From the NCBI GenBank assembly GCA_023078685.1, contig JALGAS010000001.1:4154001-4218000 (forward strand): a stretch of 64,000 nt of DNA. The letters are read 5' to 3'. Source of the stretch: Neopestalotiopsis rosae (lineage: Eukaryota > Ascomycota > Sordariomycetes > Amphisphaeriales > Sporocadaceae). The position numbers and the translations under genes are program-made. Positions 22,915-35,034 of the stretch are shown here, piece after piece. The notes under the pieces were generated by a model. The model saw nothing but the letters and a program-made list of their open reading frames with translations, did no database searches and was not told where the DNA came from. The stretch's first letter is position 1. The number at the start of each line of letters is the position of its first letter.

Positions 22915-24173
22915 TCAAATGAGACCACACAGACGGAGGTTCTCTTGGATGATGATATCTGTGCCAGTTGTTAGTCCATGTTCTACAACAAGGTGCTTCA
23001 GTTCTTTCAAAACTCACCATTGACAGCTGCCATGACGAAACGGATCTGGGTCGTATCCGTGGCGCAGGTGAAATGTGTGTAAATTTGCTTGGTCTCGTGC
23101 TGGTTGAGGCTGACGAAGCGGTTCAGGATGTAGTCGCAAGCAGCAGCGTAGTCCTCACCACCCTCGTAGTCGGGGAAGTAGTTCTTCATCGGGCTGACGG
23201 GCAGCTTCTCCTTGAAGCGATCGATCTTGTTCAAGAACAGAATGATCGATGTCTTGATAAACCATCTCGAGTTGCAGATGGAGTCGAAAAGCGTCAAAGC
23301 CTCCTGCATACGGTTGACGGTCTCATCCTCGAAAAGCAGCTGATCGTACTCGGAGATGGCGACCAGGAAAAGAATAGTGGTGACATTCTCGAAGCAGTGA
23401 ATCCACTTCTTTCGCTCGGATCGTTGACCACCGACATCGAACATGCGGTAGGTCAGGTCACCAATGATGAAGGTGGTCTCGGTGATACCGGTTGTCTTGA
23501 CACGGGATCGCAGAACATCCTGATCGTTAGGCATGTAGTCAGGAGCAGCAATTCTGGTAATGTTGTCAAAGTAGCTAAAGAAATTGGTGGTTAGCATGAA
23601 GTCGACCACGTTACTGCAGGTCAGAACTTACTATCTGGCGGAGTCGTTAAGCTGGTATTCACGCGAGCGCTTGAAACACTCCTGAACACCACGGTCCTTC
23701 CAGAGAGCCTCGATGGCGTTGCCAACCTCCGGGGGAAGAACATCACCCTCGATCTGAGCGGGTTGCATGAAGATGGTCTGAACGTGGTACTCCATTCGCT
23801 GGTCCTCAAGGGGCAGCTCGAGAGACTCCATGGCCTCGAGAATGACACGCATCGACTGGACTGTGTTGCTGAAGATGATCTCCTTGAAGGATTCCCGCTC
23901 GTCGCGCGAGTAGCCGCCCTCGTGAATAAGCTTCATCTGCTTCAAGATGGTCGACTTTCCGGATTCACCAGCACCTAGACTGGAGGTTAGAAGCTGGTAG
24001 ACGACACATTGTGGGAGCCAACGCGGATAATCGTTGACGTCTTCGCACTACTCACCCAGAAGAAGCATCTTGATCTCATTTCGCTGCATCATCTTGTCTC
24101 TCTTGAGCTGGTTCTCAATCTCCTCGTTACGGGCCTTGCCCTCCTTCTCCTCGGTACTCATTCCACAACCCAT
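22915..24173 (-). CDS. gna1: Heterotrimeric G-protein alpha subunit, group I (Gi-like), 353 aa, four exons
   Basis: Exons 24173-24056, 23974-23632, 23574-23018 and 22958-22915 sum to 354 codons, the canonical 353-aa length. The N-terminus MGCGMS carries the myristoylation Gly2 and palmitoylation Cys3. The P-loop GAGESGKST spans residues 40-48 and is split by intron 1. The switch regions include [10 protein letters not shown] and [13 protein letters not shown]; the guanine motifs are FLNKID and TCAT. It ends CGLI, the pertussis-toxin-type Cys at -4. The intron in the P-loop glycine codon and the ARYYFDN join are in phase. This is the GNA-1/FadA/MagB-type subunit of fungi, acting at the plasma membrane downstream of GPCRs to adenylate cyclase/MAPK signalling, growth, conidiation and virulence. 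Identification is near certain; the symbol follows Neurospora usage. Confidence 0.97.
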
Positions 24174-27100
24174 CTTGACTGATTTTTACACAGATTTTGA
24201 CGATTAGTGGAAGGTTGGTGAGTGTCGCGTCGATGTTACGACTGTTTTGTTGTAGAATGCGAAAGGAACTGTCGGGCTGCTGTCTACAATAGGGCAACAA
24301 GGGTTAGCGGACCGTGGATTCCGTGAAATCAAGAGCAGAATAGTTCAGATGAGGCAGGTCGGCGAAAAGCGATTGATTGGAGGCGGCCCGTTTGATGATG
24401 CGCTTGATGCGACTGCTTCGCTGGACGATTGGAGGCTCCCGTCACGAGGGAAAGATTGAGACAGCGCGCCGGAAGACGTCTCTCGAGTGTCGCAGAAGTT
24501 GCCAGCAGGTATTTTGGGTCCCGAGAGGGGAAAAGGCAATCCACACGAGAAGCTTCGGGAAGTCTGGCTCGATGGCGGTGCAGAAGGGACCGACGAGACG
24601 GGAAGTTGTACGTTGGCAGGTAGAATAAGGTTCTGCAGGCGGCGGACGGGTGGTGCAAGCGAGCAAGCGATCAAGCGGGCGGGCGGACGGGCGGGTTGGA
24701 CAGGTGCGCGCCGCCTGCCTCTCTGAACGTTCTTTTCTTGGAGGTGGTGGGATTTAACCGCAGAAGCAGTCCAGTCACAGTCGAACTTACCGATCGAACG
24801 AAGCAGCAGTATTATTACTGTATTGTGGTGTGAAGTGAGGCGCTGAGCGAAGCGTCGACAAAGAAGAAGAGAATGCCGTGAATGGTATTCACGATGGCAG
24901 GAGGGTTGAGAGAGGAAAAAGATGGCTGGCGATGGGTTTGAAAGGATGCGCAAGCAGTTGCTCTTGGGGAGCCGACGACGGTACGATGGGAAAGAGAAAA
25001 AGGAAGTGGAAAAAAAGGGTGGCCCCCGAAATGGTTTGATTGATTGGAAATTGTGACAGGACGCCAGTCTCCTGAAGTGGAAAAGGGAGAAAAAGCAGAG
25101 AGTCGACGACGCGGGACCAGAGTGGCCGAGTGGAGCTTGGGGAACTAGGAACTGGCTTCTGGTGCTAACTAACGCAGGCGGGCGACTGCAGAAAAACTGG
25201 TGCTGATGCTGGGAACCCACTGGAGCCCTTTTGGGGGAGGGTGGGTTGACACTAGTACGGTGTTTTAGTACCTTAGCTGCTGCCCACTGGGGCCCTTTTA
25301 GTGTAGCACGCCTCTGGGCAGTGGGTTCACTGGGTTCTGGAGACCTGGGAACTGGCTTGGGACTGGCTCTGGCATCGGCTTCGGCAGCATTTCAATTTGC
25401 TTTGCGGACACACTGAATACACGAGTTAACCCTGTCACGGGCACGCCTATGGGCACGGCTGTCCAATCGGAGCACTGAAATCCCCCAAGAACAAGGTGGG
25501 CAAAGGGTACAAGCAGAGAGACAGCAGCAGGGGAAAAAAAAAAAAAGAAGATGACAAGGGGAGCAAGATGTGCAATCTGGGCCCTTGCGCTAATGTAGGT
25601 AGACCTGGCCCATGTTCTCCTTTCCTGGCCTGGGTTCCTCTTTGCTGCTTCTCTAGTGTACGGAAAACATCATGGTTGGAGTACCAAAAAGCAGTGTTAT
25701 CAAGCCAAGATGGAGGAAGCACAGGCAGAAGGTTGATCATTTTCATGGCCACTCGACCGTGCCCTCTGAGCAAAGCTTTTTCAACGTTGTCTGACGCAAG
25801 TCATCAAGGTATCTCTCGCATATTACATGACGCCGCCAAGTAGTACATCAATTACATAGTGTACTCTCTCTCCCCCAGTTCGCCGCTCTGGAGGAGCTAC
25901 AGAGGATCAGCTCGTAATCCCAGGTGCACCGCGACCACCCAGCTTCGGCATCAGCGTTGCCCTGGAGCAGTGATGGGGGGTCTCTCATTGCACCAGCCTC
26001 CAATTGGACTGGGCAATGGGCATGCCCATGCCTCCTCTCTGACAAAGTCCCCGAATTTTGATTTCATTTACAGTATTAGCAGGCACAGACAGGCCTGGCT
26101 CTCTTGTACTCTCCCTCCACTCCATACCACGGACGATTCCACGCACACAAGTAGTACTTGCGGTGGACGACGGATAGCCTTTTTTTACTCTCTTTTCGTC
26201 CCAGCAGGCCAGGCCCCAGTGTCGATTAATGAACTCTCAACAGTAGGTTGTGCCAATTGTCGACGGCTTTCCGACCGCTCCTGACTCGGCGGCAGGCTAG
26301 AAACACGCTTCCACGGCTGTGGAATTTCTATCCGCATCATGTCCGCCGAACAAACCTCAGCCGATTCCCCTTTTCAACATGACTATTGCATCCTCTAGCC
26401 CGGTAGCTAAAATGACAAAAGTCCAGTGGTCACCAGAGTGGTTAGCCAGAAGAGGTAGGGACGACGAGAGAAGTGGACAACTAGCCAGTGTGGTATCCGT
26501 TCATGCACCTGGCAACACCTCCCTCACGTCTACATAATAAATTACTAGTCCTTTGGAAGTCCTGTTCCTGAAAGCAGGTAGCCACTAGCTAACGCAAGCA
26601 TGGGTTGTATACGTGATACCTATTTAGGTTACATATCCCCGGCTTATCCATTTGCCCACATGTTGACATGGGTGCCTCCAAATGGCATTGTCATGCCATT
26701 GGAACTTTGTACTGTGTGGTCTCTGCCATGTCCCATTCCATTCATTTGATGTTTTGCCTTTCTTTGAGTGCAAACAGCTATGGGAAATCCGTCACGATAA
26801 GTTCCAACCAACTTCCAACTTTCCAGGCCTGACACGAACCTCCTATAAAAGCAGACATATAGCGCGTGATACTCATCCTGTTGTCGTAATCGACCACGGA
26901 CGGGAGCATGAGTTGCAGGACGGAATGGCCAATGCAATTGCTTCGGGCTGCGCTATGACCCTCGTTGTCATTGACGACTACTTATTAGTACTTTACCACC
27001 CTGAGGCATGTTGGCAATGTATTCTATAATCAAGAGTTGCGGTATATATTCTCACGCAAGGGCTAATTGGGGGAGATTGAGATTGAAACTAGATTATAGC

Positions 27101-30100
27101 AACAAAAATATCTGCCTATGGTGTCTGGTCTGACCTCGAGAGCAATGAAATGCCAATCTGGAGCTGCTTAGTAAATAATTTCCTAGTGTCCGTCGCACTG
27201 TGCAAATGACCCATAACTCATTTCGCGAATGAGCCCAGATCCATTTTCACGCGTTGCAGAGTCGGGACCATCTTTGAGATGGAGCACAGGGGACCAGGTT
27301 GGTGCTGGGCCAGCTCCATCGTCTACTGCTGCTACCTAGGTCCTACATATGTAACTCGTGCTCAAGATGAGCACTCGAGCGTTTCTTTGAACTTTGCCTC
27401 TGGTCGGGCTCGCCGGTCCACCACTATTTTGCACATCTTGCTTGCCCATCCACCTGTCAGCTGCAGGCCGTCATAGCAGAGTTGCACCTGCAGCCACACA
27501 TCAAAGATCGAATCTACGAATAGCAAGCGTTGCAGAGGCTCACCATATTCGCGGGGGTGCTCGGGCCCTTCTCGTGGACGGCCAGGATCTAAATATGGCA
27601 CCCTGCTCATCATCCTCACTGCAGCCACAGGGCAGGATGATGGATGTACGCTATCAGACCAGACTACACTAATCATTGCATTCAATATCAGCAGTCTTGT
27701 CAATTTGATGTTCGCTTGTAATTGATGACGAACAGCATACAAAACAGACACCGCTAGCAATACTACTATGTACCTACTGACGGCGAACATGATGCAACAT
27801 CGTCCAAAGTGCTGATGTGATTCAAAATGTCATCCATCCTCGGCTAGTTAAAAGGCAGGGAGAGAGGGTTTTACTCGCCCCCCGAGCTGCTATACACAGG
27901 TAATGAGCGCGGCAGATTACCGATACTTCAAAACTGCAGAACAGCCAGTGGGCTGGCTCAGCTGACTGTTCGTGCTGCCGGGTGGACCCTCTGAATCGGA
28001 ACTGCCTGCTTGCTCGTTGCTTGCTGCCCTGCTGCTTGTTTCTGACCTGCATTGATACAACCCCACTTCTAATCATGACTCCGCACAAGATCGACATCGT
28101 AGAAGGACTTCTGCGACATGAAGCCAACTGCCAATTCGCTCACTAGCACATCTAGTATAATCGGCCTGCGGATGCTTGCCGGCTCATGACCAGCCTTCTA
28201 CAAATTAAACAGAATGCTATAGTACCGAGGTATGCACACAGTACTTCGTATACTCTTTGCTTGTCCGCCAGTTCGCTCCATTGCCTAGTTTCTGTCTTTC
28301 CACGGGACATTATTCCGTACCTGTAGTCCCCTACTTGGCCAGAAGAGGCTTGCCCTACAGAAAGGTACCAAGGACTGTGATCTGCCGGGTAGATAGTAGA
28401 GCAAAGCACTACTTTGGCGTGCTATACACACTAATTCGACCTCTGCTGTCTCCCCAGGACGCCGCGCCTATTCCCTTGATTGCCAATTTCAACGTACACG
28501 ACCGTTGGGACTTTTTTCTCGGAAAGCTTGAAGAGCCCGCGCTCACGCTTGCGCAGGGTGCGCCCAAGGTCCTCTTGACGCAGTAATAGGAACGGTCATC
28601 TTGTCCCACTCTTCCAAAGAAAGAAATATCAACATAAATGAACTGTGCTATACGTCAGGATATCCATTAAATGGAATGAATAACCCATCCCTCAAAATGC
28701 TGAAACATTTCCAAGATTAGCCGAATATCTTCGTTATATGCGCAGATGCGGTCCTGACCTGAGTACGCAAGGACCCCACCCCACCTGTTCTGGTAGGTAT
28801 TGGCCTTGGCTGGCGGTGGTGGTTGATGGTCCTCTCCACTCCACTTTTTTCGTCTCCCAAGATCTGCATCAGATGAAGCATTCAAAAGACTCCGTGCCCC
28901 TGACACTATTCCGGATACGGCTCTGAGGCGAAAACGCTACTATACGTGAGGAGCTGTGCTGTTCCTCCAATGAGATGCGAGGCCTTGCTCGAATCTCATC
29001 ATGGGCGTCTCACCTCCAACCAGGTCATCATAATATCGTCGTTATCAAAACTGCCATCCTTGCTGTCGCCGTTTGGTGACAAGGAAAGAAAAACAGGTGA
29101 AACGGGCACCCCCAGAAGGATCTGCCGCGACCATTGCTTCTAGAAGAAAATCATGCATTGAACTTCTTCTATAGCTGTGCTGATCACCTGACGGGCAATT
29201 TCGACTATACGGGCTGACTCGCGGCCGGCCCCAAGCTGCTGGCAGTTTGGCTTTGAGATCACCCTTATCGAGCTCCACACCAATCCATCTGCTATGTACG
29301 TCTGGCGAAGTGCCTAACATTGCAGATTTGCCATGTGGCAAGCCTGCCGGTCCCTCAGATCTTAGTGTAATGAGTAGAAAGCCATTTCCAATCCGCCTCC
29401 TGTCTGAGCGGACCGATGGAAACGTGCCGGGAATCTTTCATCATGTACACTACCTACGGCAATGTACGCTACACCACTCACTGCAGGTCAAAGTATGTAG
29501 TCGTGCCCTTCCTTGACACGCATGCAAGCTTGCAGCACTCGGGGTGGCAAGGGCAAAGGTACGGAGAGCATGACCTTGTTTGATGATCACGAGTCTATGG
29601 CCTTGTTGACATGGTATCCAACAAGCAATAGAGAAAGGGCTGACCTTGAGAGAAACCGTTTCCCTTGCTGCCAGGGTTTGGCTATTCAAGTTCGCATAAC
29701 GACCGAAAGCCTTGACAGCACTCCGACATGTAGTATTACCTAATACTAGGTCCGTTCGCAGACTTGTGTGGATGCACTGCTCTTAAACAAGGCAAGCACC
29801 CAAAATGAACAGAGACATTGGAAAAGATTGAGGTATCTACGACTTGCTGATGCCGCGAGGATCACATAGACACTGTTTCTAAACATATCGCAGCACGCTG
29901 CCAAGCTATAATGCCACGTGCTTTCTTCCCAACGACAGATTCCTAGAGTTTTAGGAAGACCGACTATCTCATAGTGTCCGACTCCTTTTTCCAATCAAGT
30001 CCTACTATTTTGCCCATGTATACATCAGGATCACGGTATTAGCGTGTCCCGGAACACATTCCGTAGTGTACAAGAGTATATTATAGTCCCTGGACCTACG

Positions 30101-31236
30101 TAAGCTGCTAGATGGGCGGGCTGTTGTATAGCACGTTTCAGCATGCGTAGCCGAGCATCAGTATATTTCGTACGGACATCCCGTTCAAAGAGTCGAAGGA
30201 CTATCCAGGCGTCTCAAGTCTGACTCGAAAAAATGCTTCTAGAAGAAGAAAACGGCCCAGCCACGTTTGGCATTCCGGAAGTTGCTGGACAGAGCTGACC
30301 AGCACCAGCGCCAGGCCATCTCGAGAAAAAAAGAGCCTTTTTTCCCCCTTCCTCCCTACTAACGTACCACCTCGGCGGAAAGTAGCTGCAAGACTAATGC
30401 AGAACCAAAGCACGAGATGGACAGATCCAATACAGCGTGGCATTCATACGATGAGCCAAGCGATCTGAAAGCTGTGATAGCGCATCATACCTAAGGTAGG
30501 TAGCCGCAGACAATGGCATGGCAATTCAAGACTAAGGTAGTACCGATTTCACGCAGTGCGTGGTAAAAGAGCCAATGCCGCTGCCCGGTTATTCCCAACA
30601 ATCAATTTTTGCCTTCTTCTTCCAAGCTGGGTGATTTCTTTTTTGACTCGGTACATTAGCCGCAGAACTCATGCGAAATTTCGAGTCGTGGCATACATGG
30701 CACTATGGCAGCTGCTAATACCTTAGCTATCATATGCGAGCTTGACGTGGTTAGCTGCATTGTTGCCTCCTATACTAATCCCACTTGGGGGTCCCTCGTC
30801 CGCCAGTGCTCATTCGTTTCTCTCTATATGGGCAATCCCAGCTCGTCCAGCTCAGGAACCTGAAGTGGCTTGAACGGGAGATGGGAAGACAGGCCCAGAC
30901 CAATGGTTCCCTCTCGGAACTCGTTGCCCTTCGGCCCAGCAGTCGTCTGCATGTGGTGGCATTCTCGAGTAGTTATTTCGGTAGCCAATTGATGCTCCTA
31001 CCACCTGCTCTGGTTTTTTTTCCCCCTTCATGTAGTGTTGTACGTGTGGTGCAAATTCCGCCTGGACAATGCGCAAGTATCCGCTTTGTTGATCACGCTG
31101 CTTGGTTGTTGAGAGATTGCTCGTGCTGGCAATCCAGCGGGTTCAAATCATTACTACACTACTACGTCACAGTCAAATCCTATCATCTTTTTTGGAAGTT
31201 TCAAAGAGTCAGCCTTTTTGTCACGGGATTATCACA
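24174..31236. other. Large divergent gene-free interval upstream of G-alpha
   Basis: About 7 kb without a supportable gene. The first ~1 kb (24174-25220) is pyrimidine-rich on the minus strand and probably holds the G-alpha 5' leader; the 291-codon open frame there starts with GTG and encodes low-complexity Ser/Arg/Phe sequence. A poly-A run lies at 25539-25550. The rest has scattered short frames, no domain and no recognisable transposon or tRNA. Remote promoter elements or non-coding RNA are possible but not demonstrable. Confidence 0.5.
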
Positions 31237-32511
31237 ATGTCGAACGCGATTCCACTGACGCGCCTAGGCGGAAAAGGTATGTACTGTATCGCAAGCTGCA
31301 GGAAGGGGTCTCGATCTCAGTTTCCACCCCCTCTTCCTTTCCTCAGATCCCCCAGATCTCCCCTTCCCGTCCCTTGGAGTGGATGAAGAAAGCGCGTGCC
31401 GGCACCTTGGGTAGCTCCAAGCTGTACCACCGGCAAAGCAGCTTTCCTCCCCACAACGCAAACCACCGAAGAACTTCGAGCTGGCAATGATGTTGGTGTT
31501 TATTGCCTTTCTACCTATATATTTGGGAGGCAATTGGCATTGATTCCATCGCCGCCCGGCACATTCTGAACAATGTCCAACAATATGTCGCTTAGACTTG
31601 CACTGACGTCAGTTTGATGTCTCATAGCCTTCAACCATGGCGCAAGCAATGACGCTGAGGCCGAATATGATCGTCTCCGCGACCTCGCCCGCGAGGAGGC
31701 CAGGAAGCGCAATGACTGCTTCGATCGCGTATGTGTACTCTAGTCTTCCATACCCGGCGTGGGGGGCCTCATTCTGCCTGCCTCTGCCTGCCAAGGGAGA
31801 GAACAAATTTTCTGACAGGAGAGATGGTTTTTATAGTCCCACAAGGCCTACGAGCGCGGCGACGGCGCCGAGGCCAAGGAGCTGAGCAACGAGGGCAAGC
31901 GGCACGCGGCCAAGATGGACGAGTACAACAAGCAGGCGTCGGACTACATCTTTCGGGAGAACAACTCGACGGGCCGCGTCGCCGATGATACCATTGACCT
32001 GCACGGCCAGTTTGTCGAGGAGGCCGAGGACATTCTCGAGCAGCGCATCCGCTACGCCCAGCAGCACGGCCAGACGCACCTGCACGTCATTGTCGGCAAG
32101 GGCAACCACTCGGCCAACCACGTCCAAAAGATCAAGCCCCGCGTCGAGCGCGTCTGCCAGGAGCTCGGCCTCCAGTACTCGACCGAGGAGAACGCCGGCC
32201 GCATCTACGTCAACCTCCAGGGCGGCAGCGCCTCGTCGCCGCCCCCTCCCTCGCAGCCTTCTGGAGGCTACCAGGGCGGTGGCTCGCACACTGGCGGCCA
32301 TCAACAACAGCACGGTGGTCAGCAGCAGCACCACGGCGGCCAACAACACCACGGTGGACAGAGCCAATACCCTGGTGGCCAACAGCAACACTCGCAGCCA
32401 CAACAGCAACATGGTGGCCAGCAGCAGCAACAAGATGATAACGATATGGCTGAGAAGCTTGTCAAGAAGATGCTTATCAAGCTGGAGAAGGCTTGCTGTG
32501 TGATGATGTAG
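31237..32511 (+). CDS. DUF1771/Smr-domain protein with Gln/His/Gly-rich region and C-terminal CaaX-like box, 271 aa, three exons
   Basis: Exons 31237-31276, 31628-31728 and 31837-32511 (272 codons). The join gives MSNAIPLTRLGGKAFNHGAS followed by a DUF1771 helical segment (EYDRLRDLAREEARK, AYERGDGAEAKELSNEG). The Smr domain (~98-178) has DLHG at 101-104, VIVGKGNHS and a final IYVNLQGG. Smr domains are nucleic-acid-binding or nicking domains related to MutS2; in yeast an Smr protein (Cue2) cleaves mRNA in no-go decay. Residues ~180-248 are a Gln/His/Gly-rich disordered stretch. The end is a basic amphipathic helix (KLVKKMLIKLEKA) followed by CCVMM, which fits a CaaX prenylation box preceded by a palmitoylatable Cys. 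Intron 1 is long (351 bp). Smr identity is firm; membrane anchoring is inferred. Confidence 0.9.
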
Positions 32512-33084
32512 GATGTGTACGCAGCCCATATCAGCTTTTGCGTTGGATACCTAGGTAGTAAATAATTAGAAAACATTATTCTCAATGGTTCTTCGTCCAG
32601 ATGGTTATATTCACTCAATGGCTTGAGCCAGGGTCACCTTCTAATGTCTTGTTTCACCGATAAAAGTACCATTGTATGATTATGTCTGGCGACGAAGTCA
32701 CACATGTATATAGACAGGCTCATTATTGACTTGCCACGAGCAAAGACGGTCGTCCGATATTCAAGCACCAAAGATATACCTGTATTTTTGCTGCTCATCC
32801 TTTTCCTTTTTCTCTACCCGTACAACTGATTCATTGCGTCCATTTTACGACTTTTTGGTGCAACCGGGCCCGAAATTGAATTAGCATAATGAGATGCCAT
32901 ATTTCGAGGAGCGCTTCTATATAGATGTTTGTTCGTGCGGGATACTCCAAACTCCTTCCCAAGCTTTCGTCTAGTCACTGACGACGATCACTTATTTCGA
33001 TTTGCCTACTGAATTCGAAAGTTTCGACGGAGCCAAGTTCAAAATTGTCAGCTCATTGTTCCAGCCATATCGCAAACGTGTGTC
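32512..33084. other. Convergent intergenic region with TACCTAGGTA palindrome
   Basis: 3' flanks of the Smr and DUF3716 genes. A perfect TACCTAGGTA palindrome lies at 32548-32557. No gene seen. Confidence 0.55.
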
Positions 33085-34406
33085 CTAAGCAGCGTCAGGC
33101 TCTTCCACTATTATGGTATTAGTATCTGCTGTGTATCGGGTGACAAGAAAATGGATATAGGGAGTTGAAGTACAGGACGACTTACTTATAGCTTCTGGAG
33201 GCGGTGGGTGGCCTTGTGCTTGAGCTTGAACTTGAGCGTGCTGGTCGTGGACTTGCTCTTCATGGAGTGTCTCTTCGTATGCAACGACTTGGAAAGCTAG
33301 CTGTTTGGCTGCTGCCTCGATCATCAGCATATGGCGAGTCCTCTTGTCTGCAGCACGGATATCGGCCATGGCGCGCTCAATGGTGTATTTCACGACAGGG
33401 TCAGCCGAGGCAGGCCCTGACACGTAGTTGAAACCCCCGAGAGCAGCAGAGGGGATGGCCAGGCTGTTGAATGAAGCGTCGCCCATCACTGTTCCTGCGT
33501 GAGCGGCGGGGTTGCGGGTTTCTTTGCGTGAATACGAGGGTTAGCTAGGAGACTTTTTTTACAACCGTGATTGATGGCATCAGTGTCCTTACCATGGAAA
33601 GAGCATCTGGCGCCCGAAGCATTGAACCAACAGTTGGCACAACTGCCACACATTTGACCGTCCACAATTACGCAAGTCGTCCATGGTCCATGACCCTTGT
33701 GGCAGTTCTTGCAAGGAACTGGCGCAGACTCGCCAGCAATGTGAGCAAACAGAGCTTCGACGTTGCTGCGTCTTTGCAGGTTCAGTTGCTGCTCTGGTCG
33801 CCTCTGCTGTGCCAGGCGCATGCCCGGTTCCCGTGCCAGCCTCTTGGCCAATGCACTCTCGACAATGACATTCTGGTAGCCCGACTGGAGAGCCAGGCTC
33901 TCGGTGGTGTGGGGTAAATCCTCGGTGCCATCATGCTGGCCCATTGGGTCAAAGTCTGGGTGTTCATGAGGGTTGACGCCCATCGGGTTTGCGCCGCTGC
34001 TGGCGAGGATGCTGGCGGCTGTACTCAGGTCCATCTGCTGCTGTTGTTGCTGTTGCTGAGCGGCGGAGTGTTGAGCGGCGGCGGCGGCGGCGGCAGCGGC
34101 AGCCTCTGGATCGAAATCGGCGTGATGATCATGGTGCTGCTGCTGATCGAGGTCGTCAGGGTCAGGCCCGGCGCCTAGGTCATGCTCATGGGTGTGGTCT
34201 TGCTCGGGGTCATGTTCGTGTTCATGTTCATGCTCGTGCTCGTGCTCGTGCTCATGGTGTGGTTCCAAGTCGGGGTCTTGGTTGGGGACCGTGTCTGGAA
34301 GTCCGGCGCGACGGGCAGCGGGACGACGAGGTGTGGCGGCGGGTTTGGTCACCTTGGAGGGACGACCTCGCGGCGGTTGAATGATGCCTCCTCTGGCGGC
34401 TGACAT
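33085..34406 (-). CDS. DUF3716 Cys-rich protein with AT-hook and His-Glu repeat, 397 aa, three exons
   Basis: Exons 34406-33566, 33494-33186 and 33128-33085 (398 codons; a second acceptor at 33125 would drop one residue). The start is the first ATG in the frame (MSAARGGIIQPP). An AT-hook-like PPRGRPSK at ~11-18 suggests DNA-minor-groove binding. A His-Glu repeat (about eight HE units, residues ~50-66), a run of ten Ala and eight Gln follow. Residues ~210-270 match the fungal DUF3716 module, with Cys at about 232, 235, 245, 253, 256, 259 and 268 (PCKNCHKGHGPW, MCGSCANCWFNASG), probably zinc-binding. The last 115 residues are helical and Gln/Ala-rich. Intron 1 has a clear GCTAAC branch site. 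Possibly a chromatin or transcription protein; the function is unknown. Confidence 0.82.
34211..34259 (-). repeat. Hexanucleotide repeat encoding His-Glu
   Basis: About eight imperfect 6-bp units (CATGTT/CGTGCT on the plus strand) that read as alternating His and Glu in the DUF3716 gene. Unit variation is mostly synonymous, which suggests the dipeptide is kept by selection. Confidence 0.8.
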
Positions 34407-35034
34407 GGCGATGATGTCGTCGTCGGCTGTCAGGCAGTTGGATGGAAACGCGTTGGAACTGATGCGGCAAATCAGCTGTCGGCAGCTGCAGCGTGACAGT
34501 TGTTGCGAGGTTTGGGTGGGAGAGTTTTTCTCAGGTGTTTGGACGACGCGGAGGGGGGATCCCGGATTAGCTAAAGCTCGCACCACTGGACGCTACCCCA
34601 AGCTTGCCGCCTCCACAAGCTGGACTGGTTCCCCGCCTTCAGGTCCAGTATATGATCCCTGAATCTTCACTGCCATTTACACTACCTGAAACTATGGAAG
34701 GCTTAAAGGTTACTGTATTTTCAGGTATTATGACTACACATACACACACTTCGATGAAACAGACAGTGCCTGCATTCTATTACCTTGTAGCAAGGTCTTG
34801 ACACTCCCCAGAGCCTATGGTGTGTGAAGTCTTTGCTGCCTTATGATGGACCTCCAGGTTTACTCGCGTAGTTTGGAATATAGGCATTTGATCTTGTTTC
34901 TGTATAGTGGTTCTTCTTCTAATCCTGTGCTTCTGGGCTATTCATCTGTTCTTGTAGCACTCATATGCTTAAAATCGATACTGCTGCTGCTGCTGCATTA
35001 TCATAAGTACGCATCACTGACGTTGCCTCTGTAG
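34407..35034. other. Intergenic region between DUF3716 gene and chitinase
   Basis: Promoter of the DUF3716 gene and 3' flank of the chitinase. (CTG)n near 34982 and a short ACACAC stretch near 34738-34749; no gene seen. Confidence 0.55.

Noticed and set aside
22968..23594. 208-codon plus-strand frame
   Set aside because: Antisense to a G-alpha exon; Val/Leu/Asp-rich with no motif.
25121..25133. tRNA box A-like AGTGGCCGAGTGG
   Set aside because: No box B (GGTTCRANYCC) or acceptor stem at a suitable distance.
24345..25220. 291-codon open frame on the minus strand upstream of G-alpha
   Set aside because: Begins with GTG, is Ser/Arg/Phe/Leu low-complexity and lies in the pyrimidine-rich leader; no domain.
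31831..32529. 232-codon minus-strand frame
   Set aside because: Antisense to the Smr gene; Leu-rich mirror of Gln/His codons.
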